The translations under genes were made by a program, and so were the position numbers. DNA of 16,973 bases from Ophiocordyceps camponoti-saundersi (nom. inval.). Lineage: Eukaryota; Ascomycota; Sordariomycetes; Hypocreales; Ophiocordycipitaceae. The notes beneath the pieces were generated by a model. It was not told the origin of the DNA. It was given only the letters and a program-made list of their open reading frames with translations, and did no database searches. Location: NCBI GenBank assembly GCA_003339415.1, contig PDHQ01000534.1, positions 1 to 16,973 of the forward strand, in the 5' to 3' direction. This document shows positions 1-9,379 of this stretch, in pieces (the stretch's first letter is position 1; every line of letters begins with the position of its first letter).

Positions 1-96
1 AATAATCTAAATAAAAAAAAAACTTAATTTCTATATAGTATTTCTATCGCGCTATTTACTAGTATTTTTTTATATTAAAATAGCTTACGTAAGCTA
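1..96. other. AT-rich left flank without a recognisable gene
   Basis: This stretch is almost pure A/T and lacks CA and TG, as in the rest of the window. No frame resembling a known domain was seen. It ends in a perfect 16-bp palindrome at 81-96 (tagcttacgtaagcta), just before the GACT/AGTC-rich island. Confidence 0.5.
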
Positions 97-270
97 ACTA
101 AAAATTTAGTCCTTTTAGTCTTTAGTCTTTAGTTAGTTAGTCCTTATATTTAAGGACTGACTAAAGTCCTTAGGCTGACTGACTAAAGACTGACTAAAAG
201 GTACGTACTTTTAGTCCGGACTTTTTTTAGTTAGTCCTGACTGACTAAAGACTGACTAATTTTAAACCCT
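97..270. repeat. GACT/AGTC simple-repeat island with hairpins
   Basis: Short units of the types TTAGTC and GACTGACTAA are repeated in both orientations. Two hairpins are visible. One pairs 133-146 with 151-164 (13 of 14 positions, 4-nt loop). The other pairs 192-199 with 209-216 around a GTACGTAC core. Unlike the surrounding DNA, the island keeps about eight TG dinucleotides, all in CTGACT or similar contexts. On the same strand, the reverse-complement units read AGTTAGTC where AGTCAGTC is expected. The island abuts the truncated 5' edge of element X at about 275, so it may mark a deletion or insertion junction. Confidence 0.75.
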
Positions 271-275
271 GCTAT

Positions 276-2031
276 TAGTATAAGGAGTAATAATTACCTT
301 ACTTTTATTTCTTAGTTTCTAAGTTAATATTTTTTTAAAGTTCGATATATCTTAGGTATTTTTAATATTCTCGTAAACTCTCTTTTACGCCTCCCTTTAA
401 AAATAATCTTAGAAAAAAAATAAGGAGAACTTAAAGATATCTAAAAAGATTATATTAATTAGGACTATATACTTATTTCCTTAAAAGCTATTCTTAATAA
501 TACCTTCCGATATAGGATTTCCGAAAAATATCTTTTTAATATATAATAATTTAAAATCTTAAAATAACTCGGAGATAAAAACTCTTAGGAAAAATTTTCT
601 TTTATCTAAGTAAATAGCTTATTATATTTTAAGGATATTAATAGTTAATAATAATTTTATATTCCTAAAAATTATATTAAAGAAATTATTTTTAAGTATT
701 ATTTTTATAAATTTTATATTAGTTAAAAATATATATAAGCTAAACTTTTTTTTAGTTTTATTATTTCCTAACTAAAAAAGAAAATTAACGATTTTATAAA
801 TAAATACGATATTTATAAATATAATTAAACTAATAAATAGCCTCCTTTTAGGGAAATAATTCCGATTTATTTCTTAGCGATTTCTTTTTATATAATTATA
901 ATAAACTTTATTATTAGACTTTTTTTAGTCTTTTTAGAAAACTTACCTTAGTTTAAACTTAAAGGAAAGTTTTATAATACCTTTCTTATTATTATTAATA
1001 AGTTCTTAAAAATATATATTTTAACCCCTAAATATAATTACTTTACCGCTAAAAAATAAGCTTAGTAGCTATATTATAAGCTTACTTATTATAATTAAAA
1101 ACTCCTAAAATAAATTATCTTTAATTAAAATCCGAAGTTTATATCTAAGCTTTAAAGAACCTTATAATTTACCTTTAATACTAAACTCCTAATATTAACT
1201 ATATATTACTTATAAACTAATAATCTATCTAAAAAATAAAACTAAATTATTAAAATTATTTTTAGATTTTTCGCTACTAACTTCCTAATAAAGTAATAAA
1301 TTAACGCCTTATTAGCTTTTTAGTTTTCTCTTAATAACTCCTTCTTCTTAGTTATTAAAACTACGCTAAGTAAGTTACTTATTAGATTTTAAATAGATAA
1401 TAGTCTCTATTATCTAAGCGATTAAGCTTCTTTTAAATTTTAGGAAGTATTAAAAGATAAGGTAATTATCTTTATTACTTACGCTTAAGCTATAATAAAA
1501 TAACGTTATAATAAAAAATATCGGAAGCTTAAGTTTAAGCTTAGTAATTAAGTTTAGCTAAAACTTAGAAAAAGATATTCTATTTCTAATAGATAAGTAG
1601 CAAAGCTTTCGAAATAGTAAACTAAGCTTTTCTATATAATCGAATAAATTAGCTATCTAGCTTATCGACTAAATCTTAATAACTCTATAAATATCTATCT
1701 TATTATATTAGTTATATAATTTTAATTAGCTAACGCTTTAGGAGAATAACTTAGCCCTAAGCTTAATATTAATAACTATAAGATTAAATAAATTCTTAAT
1801 AAAAAAAAAGTTAAAAAAGGATAAGGTGCTACTTAAATAGAGTATCTTATATATTAGAAAAGATACCCGAATAATAATAATTAGTAAGTAACTAAAAAGG
1901 ATTTTTAATAAAAGGAGATAATCGAAGAATTCGAGAAAGAAAAAGATAAGTTAAAAGCCTAGCTAAATATTATTAGGAAAAAATATATAAATACTTTTAA
2001 AAAGTACTAGCTATTAGAATAAGGTAAATAA
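276..2031 (+). pseudogene. pol: Element X pol fragment: RNase H end, integrase, chromodomain
   Basis: One frame (codons starting at 904, 1123 and so on) can be followed throughout, broken only by TAA/TAG. In order it shows an RNase H tail (280-400), an HHCC-like zinc finger (about 658-840, with Cys and His codons now Tyr), and an integrase core. Core landmarks are the first Asp position at 904-906 (now AAC), a stretch matching the LVIVDKFSKY region near 980-1010, the second Asp at 1123-1125 (now AAT) and Glu at 1231-1233 (now AAA). The last two are 35 residues apart, the classic DD35E spacing. A GPY/F-type region follows near 1530-1650. A chromodomain begins at 1774 (YxIxxIL, then EYL, W-to-stop, and GYPD-like residues). 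A charged tail (EEFEKEKDKL) runs to about 2031. All three catalytic residues were lost by TG-to-TA change. The 5' end is truncated at the hairpin island. Confidence 0.85.
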
Positions 2032-2097
2032 GTTACCTAATAATAAACGCGTAAAATTACTAGGAAATAATAAACTTAACGCGTTACTATTTATATT

Positions 2098-2286
2098 AGA
2101 TTTCCCTCTATTTTCTTACCTTTTCTCTCTTACCTCTTCTCTTTTCTATTTATCCTCTATTATCCCCTTTTATATTTCTTATTTTTATTATATTTTTCTA
2201 ATATATTATATTTATTCTTTTTATAATTATTCCCTTTTATTTTCTAATTCTATTATTTTTTCTTATTTTTCTTTTTTTTTATATTT
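2098..2286 (+). promoter_or_regulatory. Long T/C-rich tract between pol and the downstream frame
   Basis: About 190 bases are strongly pyrimidine-rich on the + strand, with many CTCT, TTCC and CCTTTT runs and few A. CT-rich tracts are common in promoters and 5' leaders of filamentous fungal genes. This one lies directly upstream of the long frame that opens near 2341, so it could be that gene's old promoter. It may also simply be a pyrimidine run that RIP could not change because it held few CA sites. A short inverted pair, aacgcg/cgcgtt, lies just upstream within 2045-2085. Confidence 0.4.
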
Positions 2287-2340
2287 AAGATTAATCCGCC
2301 TTATAATAATCTTTATTATTCTTATAATAGGATATATTAT

Positions 2341-4086
2341 AAGCTATTTTATAAATAGCTAATTCGCACTCCCCTAGCACTTATATTCGAAAGCTTTAAA
2401 AAAGCTATTTAGCTATTTAAAAACCTCGCTAAATTTTAATATTCGTTTAAATTACTTACTTATAAATTTAATAACTAGAAATTAAATAACCGTATAATAT
2501 TTATCGCTTAAAAATAAGTATTCTAAGTAGAAGGCTATAATCTATCTTTTAGTAAGTTAGATAGTTATATTTATTATATCGATAGGAAAGTAAAGAGATA
2601 AGTTAATAAAAAATAACTCCCTAATAATAAGGATTATAATTCCGAGTACTCGCTTTTAGAGAACGAATACTCTAGCTCCGACTACTCTTTACTTAAAATT
2701 TCTAAAATTATAACGCTTAGATATTTTACTTAATAAACTATTATAGTATCTTCTTTTATTACTAGCTTAGCCTCTAAAGTATTAGCTATTTCGTTAAGAA
2801 GCTATACTTATCCTATACTATTATACTTCTTTACTAATATTAAAAAGAATATCTTTCCGTAATCTAACTAACTTAGAAAGAACTATTATAGCGCGTACGC
2901 GCTATTAGAAATTATAAAAGATTATATTAAAAGCTTAGTTAGCGGGTAAGTTTACTAAAACTCCGAAGAATTAAAGGAAATTAAAAGAATCTTAGCTATT
3001 ATCTTTTATACCGATTACTTTAGAAAAATAAAAAGAATAATATTAATAGCTATAGAAAAGGAGATTAAGGTTAAGGGAGTAGCTCCTATTTTTAATAAAT
3101 TCCTAATAAAGCGTTCTATTACTCCTTTTATTTTAACTTAATAAAGTATTCTTAGAACCCCTAATAAGTAAACTTATTCCGCCTTTTAGTAACTTATAAC
3201 TCCTATAACTATTTTTAAAACTATTATTTAATTTTAAGAAATTCTAAAAGCTAAAAATATTAAGGAGGCTAATAATAACTTCTTAATAACTTATTATAAT
3301 AGTCTAATTTAGGTTATTAAATACTCTCCTACCCTCTTTATAATATATTACGATAAATAAGCTTTAATATTCTAAGATATAGATATTACTTTAATCTAGG
3401 TAACTTATTTTAATAAGTACCTTACTAAATATAATATTTCCCTTAGCCTAAGTTATATAGCGAAAATATTTAGTATTAGCGACGAATAGATTATCGATTT
3501 CCTTATTCTTATACTTATCTTACTTAATATTCTCGCTCTTAAGAATATATCGCTTAATATTAATAAGGTCGCTATATTTATTAATAAGAAGTCCGTATTA
3601 AATAATTCTAGTAAAATTCTAAAATTTTACGAAAAGAACTATTAGGACTCGTATATTTATATAAGAGAATAAATATATCTACTTAGCGAGGGTATCGTTA
3701 TATTACTTTTAGCCGTTATTATTAATTATATACTTTTTTTAGCTTAAAATAATATTATCGGAAATAAAATAACCCTAAATTTTAGTAATATTCCGGTTTT
3801 TAATATCTTAGATTTAGTTAAGATAGCTCCTAATAATATTTTTAAAAAGCTATATAGTTAAATAGGCAGCTTAGTCGAACCCTCTAATAATACTAAGTAT
3901 ATTATAACTATTAAACTTATTAACGCGGACCTTTTTATTAATATAATAATAAACTAAGGTATTCCTTAGCTTTTTATATAATATCGGTACGAACTATAGT
4001 AAAGAAATATATTAATAACGCGCTCTATATTAAGAGTATACGTTATACTATTTAACTATTAATACGTAACGGTTTTTATATCTATT
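2341..4086 (+). pseudogene. Long RIP-degraded frame of unknown function downstream of pol
   Basis: I do not recognise this product. A single frame, in phase with the upstream pol, can be read for about 580 codons. Its stops are sparse for such AT-rich DNA and can all be explained by RIP of Gln, Arg or Trp codons. Visible features are a basic N-terminal part, a Ser/Asp/Glu/Tyr-rich acidic patch at about 2635-2690 (NSEYSLLENEYSSSDYS), and a more hydrophobic C-terminal half with several Leu/Ile-rich stretches near 3490-3560 and 3690-3760. No zinc knuckle, protease, polymerase or integrase motif was found, nor a clear signal peptide. It could be an extra open reading frame of the retrotransposon (some gypsy elements carry one 3' of pol), a captured host gene, or part of a nested element. 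The start is unknown because every ATG has been destroyed. Confidence 0.5.
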
Positions 4087-4151
4087 TAACTATTAATAAG
4101 TAATAGATCTTTAAATTATTTAACTATTAATAAGTAATAATTATTATATCT
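4050..4151 (+). repeat. Three-copy 34-bp tandem repeat
   Basis: Three copies start at 4050, 4084 and 4118, each exactly 34 bp long. They share the 20-bp core atttaactattaataagtaa, with one c in the first copy where the others have a. The trailing 14 bases are more diverged but related, notably ttatatct in copies 1 and 3. Three copies total 102 bp, a multiple of three, so the block leaves the degenerate frame on each side in phase. Confidence 0.75.
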
Positions 4152-4212
4152 ACTAAGCTTAAGTAAAAACCTTATAAATTAATATACTTTTAGTATTATT
4201 TTTTAATATTTT

Positions 4213-4557
4213 TATAATATAATACTAATTATATACTATTTATCTTATACTTTATATACTATAAATAAAGAAAGAATATTAGCTATAATAAGAAAGCTAT
4301 ATAAAGCTTATTTACTATAAACTACTTATAATATATACTTAAGGATAAGTATAACTATCCGTAATATAATTAACCTTACTATTATTTATAATATCTTAGA
4401 CGCCTCTATCTTCGTAAAGTATATTATACCTAAAGCTATAAATTATATCTTTTACGCTAGTTACGGTAAGATTATCTATATTCGCTCTTATATTATTACG
4501 AACGCTAGTTTATATAATAAAGATAGTAAAATATTTTCCTTTATTCTATTCCTTTAG
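4213..4557 (+). pseudogene. Continuation or small separate frame with a 78-codon open stretch
   Basis: This is in the same phase as the long frame upstream. It has one TAA at 4318-4320, then 78 codons without a stop (4321-4554), ending at TAG 4555. This is one of the longest uninterrupted frames in the X and Y copies, in DNA where stops usually recur every 10-20 codons. The predicted peptide is rich in Ile, Tyr and Asn and includes runs such as DASIFVKYI and INYIFYASYGKI. I recognise no family. It may be the C-terminal end of the 2341-4086 frame, joined through the 34-bp repeats. No ATG is present. Confidence 0.35.
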
Positions 4558-4881
4558 TTTACTATTACGTCGCGTCCTTATTATTCCTATTTTTCTTTCT
4601 TAGTATTACGATACCTTTTACTATAATATATATTCTTCTATATATATCTAATATATATTATAATTCTCCTTTATTATTCTTATCTTATTTTTTTATTTTT
4701 TTCCTACCTTATATAAATTAATTTAGTTCTCTATACGTAGATCCCTAATAATATTTCTTAATCTATAAATAGATATAGTTATTAAAGTTAATATAAAAAA
4801 AGCTTTTAAGTATAATAATAATTTCTAAAATAAAATAGGGAGTTAATAAAGCTATTAGAATTCTTTTCTAGCTTAGGGAGT
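4558..4881. other. Gene-free T/C-rich then A-rich stretch before the LTR
   Basis: No coding frame was followed here. The first part (about 4570-4720) is pyrimidine-rich with TTCC and CTTT runs. The later part is mixed A/T. The phrase agggagttaata occurs twice, at about 4838 and 4875. The second copy directly precedes the LTR and is the likely polypurine tract. Confidence 0.45.
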
Positions 4882-5485
4882 TAATATAGGATATATAATA
4901 ATACCCCTATAAATCGCCTAACCTCTTATAATATTTCCCTAAGATTTCCTAGGATTTCCCGCCTTAAGATTTTACTCGGATTTCCCCTAGAAACTTTATT
5001 ACCTTTACGATTAAAAAATTACTAAGATTTCCTCTTAAGATTTCTCTATAATAACTCTTAGGATTTTACTAAGATTTTTAATAAGATCTAGTATTAAAAT
5101 ATACCTCTAAAAATCTCCGGATTTTACTAGGAAATCCCTATACGTTAAGAAATCACCGCGTACTAGGAAATCTCTATTTTACTAATATACTCGGAAATTA
5201 CCGTAAAATCCCTTTAGGTAAATATTTTTAAAATTATATTAGGAAATCTTCCTTAAGCTCTTAGCTATATAATTAGCTTAGTATTCCTTTAGGTAATAAT
5301 TTAAATTCTTTTATAGTTACTATTTTAATTCTTAAAAAACTCTTACTTATACTTATACCTTTTATAATAGCTATTCTATAATCTTACGATTAGTAGCTAG
5401 CCCGTCTCTCTTTCTTATATATTATATCTAGTAGCTAGCTTAGCATATATAACTATTAGTAGATTATATATATAAGCGTATATTA
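4882..5485 (+). repeat. LTR copy 1 (3' LTR of element X)
   Basis: This is 604 bp, the same length as the copy at 11503-12106. It starts taatatagg and ends gcgtatatta. The inverted ends TAATATA...TATATTA fit an original TGATATA...TATATCA altered at TG and CA. The interior holds many short motifs of the type RGGATTTYCC and its complement GGAAATCC (about 4925-5230), and two copies of tagtagctagc at 5391 and 5429. The right edge is sharp: beyond 5485 the sequence is the reverse complement of a chromodomain, not the leader that follows the other two LTR copies. Confidence 0.85.
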
Positions 5486-8400
5486 ATCTCCTTTTATTAG
5501 AAGTTCTTTTTAGCTACTTATTAATTATTATTATTCGGATATTCTTTTTAATATATAAGATACTTTATTTAAGTAATACCTTATTCTTTTTTAACCTTTC
5601 TCCTATTAAGGATTTATTTAATCTTATAATTATTAATATTAAGCTTAGGGCTAGGTTATTCTCCTAAAGCGTTAGCTAGTTAAAGTTAAATAACTAATAT
5701 AATAAGATAGATATTTATAGAGTTATTAAGATCTAATTAATAAGCTAGATAGCTAATTTATTTAATTACGCGGAAAAGCTTAATTTACTATTCTAAAAGC
5801 TTCGCTATTTATCTATTAGGAATAGAATATCTTTTTCTAAGTTTTAGCTAAACTTAATCGCTAAGCTTAAACTTAAGCTTCTAATATTTCTTATTATAAT
5901 ATTATTTTATTATAGCTTAGGCGTAAGTAATAAAAATAATTACCTTATTTTTTAATATTTCCTAAGATTTAAGAGAAGCTTAATCGCCTAAATAATAAAG
6001 ATTATCGTTTATTCGGAATCTAATAAGTAATTTACTTAGCGTAGTTTTAATAATTAAGAAAAAGGAGTTATTAAAAAAAAACTAAAAAGCTAATAAGGCG
6101 TTAATTTATTACTTTATTAGGAAATTAGTAGCGAAGAATTTAAAAATAATTTTAATAATTTAATTTTATTTTTCGGATAAATTATTAGTTTATAAGTAAT
6201 ATATAATTAATATTAAGAGTTTAATACTAAAAGTAAACTATAAGGTTTTTTAAAGCTTAGTTATAAATTTTAGATCTTAATTAAAGATAATTTATTTTAA
6301 GAGTTTTTAATTATAATAAGTAAGCTTATAATATAGCCGCTAAGCTTATTTTTTAGCGGTAAAGTAATTATATTTAAAGGTTAAAATATATATTTTTAAG
6401 AACTTATTAGTAATAATAAGGAGGGTATTATAAAACTTTCCTTTAAGTTTAAATTAAGGTAAGTTTTCCGAAAAGATTAAAAGGAGTCTAATAATAAAGT
6501 TTATTATAATTATATAAAAAAGAATTATTAAGGAATAAATCGAAACTATTTCCTTAAAAGGAGGCTATCTATTAGTTTAATTATATTTATAAATATTATA
6601 TTTATTTACGAAATTATTTATCTTTTTCTTTAATTAAGAAATAATAAAACTAAAAAAAAGTTTAGCTTATATATATCTTTAGCTAGTATAAAATTTATAA
6701 AAATAATACTTAAAAATAATTTTTTTAATATAATTTTCGGGAATATAAAGTTATTATTAATTATTAATATTTTTAAAATATAATAAACTATTCGCTTAAA
6801 TAAAAAAAAGTCCTTCTTAAGAGTTTTTATTTTTAAGTTACTCTAAGATTTTAGACTATTATATATTAAAAAGATATTTCTCGGAAATCTTATATTAGAA
6901 GGTATTATTAAAAATAGCCTCTAAGGAAATAAATATATAATCCTAGTTAATATAATCTTTTTAGATATTCTTAAGTTTTTTTTATTTTTTTTCTAAGATT
7001 ACTTTTAAAAGGAGGCTTAAAAAAAGTTTATAAGAATATTAAAAATACTTAAGATATATTAAATTTTAAGAAGATATTAACTTAAAAATTAAAAAATAAA
7101 AATAAAATAATTATTACTTTTTATATTAATAATAAAAAAAAAGGTTTATTTTATAATTATTAAAATTATAATATAATTTATAAAAATTATAATTTTTAAT
7201 TTTTAAGTTTTAATTAAATAAATTTAGAGTTTATAATAAGCTTATATTAAGTAAAAAATCTTAAGTTTAGTTAGCTAATATTTAATTTTAGCTAATTTAA
7301 AAATATAACTAAGATAGTAAATAAGTTTAATAAATTACTAAAGCGAAGCTAAAAATAATTTCTAAGATTCCTTATTATTAATATAAAAAAGATAAGCTAT
7401 AAAATTATTCTTTTAGGAGGTATTAATTTATAAAAAAAGTTAATAATTAGGAAAAAATTAACTAAAAGTAGCGTTATTATAAAAGGTATTAGTAATATTA
7501 TTAAAATAGTTAGTTTCTTCTTTTATTAGGATAATTTTAAACTAAAAAGTAAAAGTATTTTTTTTAATTTAGTAATAAGTATTTTATTTTCCTATTCTTT
7601 TTAGAATATTATTATTTTATATTTCTAAAAAAAGTTAATTTATTATATAAAATAAGGAATAAGATATCTTATCTATCTAACTAATTTAATTTATTACTTA
7701 AAATATTATAAGATATTAGGAAACTTAATATCTTATAAAGCTTTTACTTAAAATTAAGTATTTATTAGTACGAATTTATTAATATAATACTTTAATATTT
7801 TTATAAATAGGTAATAAAAGAATAATTTAAAAGTAAAAAGGGAAAGATTTATATTAATAAAAAGATTAAATATTATAGTTAAATATTTAATATAATCTTT
7901 TAAGGTATCGGAGAAAATTATTATATTATTAATATATCTAATAGCGTATATTTTATATAGTTAGAGAATATAATTAACGAATTTTTATATATAAGTAGGA
8001 GAATTTTTATACCTTATAAAAGTAATTATAGCTTTCTTTAATTTATAATAGGAAATAATCGTAAACTACTCTTAGTAATCTAAATAAATAAGAAACTAAT
8101 AAAAAAAGCTTCGAGTATTAATAATAAAAATAATCTTTTTACTTACTAATTTATAAATTATATCTTAAGGGAGAGGTATTAAATATATATTAAGAACGGC
8201 TACGCTATTTAAAGCTTATAAATTATTAATAATATATAGTTTACCTTTTCTCTAAATAATAAAATATAAGCTAGCGAAAAGTAAAGTTTTAAGCGCTTAT
8301 TCTATTTTACCTTATAAATATATATTATTATACTTTTTATTAAGGAAATCTTAATTAGGTTTATTTAGTAAATAGGGATATAAACTAAGTTTCTTTTCGT

Positions 8401-9370
8401 GCTAATTATAAACGAGGGGGATTTTTAGATATTACTTAAGGGGTAGATTAATTAGTTTAGTATTTTCTTAGAGTTTCGGAAAGGAATCGTAAAGTTATTT
8501 TACCTTTCTAAATAACTAAGGATTTAGTATATAGATTTTAACGCTATATTCTCCTTTAATTTCTAAGATATTAGGTATCTTAAAAATATTTAACTAATAA
8601 AGTTAACTTAAGTTAAAAATATTAATAAAAGGTAAGTTAGTATTAGTTTTTTTAAATAATATTATTTAGTCTAAAAAAGAATTTAATATTAAATATTTAT
8701 CGGGGTTATCTAAGGTATTTTTCTTAGTAATTTATTAAGGAATTATAAAAGAAAATTAATCGTTAAGATTTAATATAATATTAACCTTTTCTTTTTATTT
8801 AAAAAAGATTAATTTATTACTTAAGTTAAAAATAGTTAAATAGAAATAATTATAAATAATTAAACCTAAGAGAAAATAAAAATTAAGGAAAAAGATAAAG
8901 TTACGATTTTTAGGAGGATTTTTAATTAATATTAAAATTATACCTATTAAAAAAGGAGGGATTATTATTACTAAAGCGGCTATTATATATTTACGAATAG
9001 CTAGTCTTTTATAAGTAAAATAGTATTTAATATATATTCCTCCGTAAAGTTAAATTTAAAGCTTTTATTAAAAGTTAAGAATATTAATTTTATAAGAGAT
9101 TAAGAATCTTTATCCTAATAAAACTTTAATAGGAAAATACTTAATAACTTAAGCGCTAATTTTAAACTTACTAATATAAAACTTATTATTAATTTTACCG
9201 ATAATATATAAAGTAAAAGTAGCCTAACTATAAGTTAAGGCGAATCTAATATTATTTAAGCTTTAAATTATTATTAGATTATAGTTAATATTATTAAACT
9301 TATTAAATAAGTTCTTCCTAATAAGGGATTTATTTATTTTAATATCGATATATATTTTTATAGCGTTAGA
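5486..9370 (-). pseudogene. pol: Element Y pol: protease, reverse transcriptase, RNase H, integrase, partial chromodomain
   Basis: Read on the - strand. An aspartic protease is suggested by a YIDxK(T/G-like) motif near 9350 and a VLLG(Q)RFL-like motif near 9125-9098. Reverse transcriptase shows a FASxxFI...RKGK stretch near 8280, (R)ALNSVAV near 8215, a FFY...FLI stretch, a NSPTY stretch near 8000, and the catalytic Tyr-x-Asp-Asp box at 7936-7925. The box now reads Y-I-N-N, followed by IIIFSDTLKD. RNase H should fill about 7700-7150. Integrase mirrors X: Asp positions at 6501-6499 and 6282-6280 (both now Asn), and Glu at 6174-6172, which is still GAA. The last two are again 35 residues apart. 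The chromodomain (5635-5486) is cut off by the LTR of X. Polymerase Asp-to-Asn changes alone would inactivate it. Confidence 0.85.
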
Positions 9371-9379
9371 TAGTTTATT

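Larger units (their letters stand above)
276..5485 (+). mobile_element. Element X: 5'-truncated, RIP-degraded Ty3/gypsy chromovirus with 3' LTR
   Basis: The element is read on the + strand. It begins inside RNase H at about 276, continues through integrase and chromodomain to about 2031, and ends with an LTR at 4882-5485. A short purine run (agggag, 4875-4880) lies directly before the LTR, where a polypurine tract belongs. The same LTR at 12106 and 12170 has different outer flanks, which supports reading 4882-5485 as a 3' LTR with internal sequence on its left. Pol is about 80 per cent or more identical by eye to element Y, mostly with C/T and G/A differences. The 2.8 kb between pol and LTR is unusually long. 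A nested insertion there cannot be excluded. Confidence 0.7.

Noticed and set aside
4321..4554. A functional small protein gene
   Set aside because: No ATG, no recognisable ribosome context, and it lies inside a RIP-degraded element. It is kept only as part of a pseudogene.
5443..5445. A - strand ATG as a gene start
   Set aside because: It lies inside an LTR and no open frame of useful length follows.
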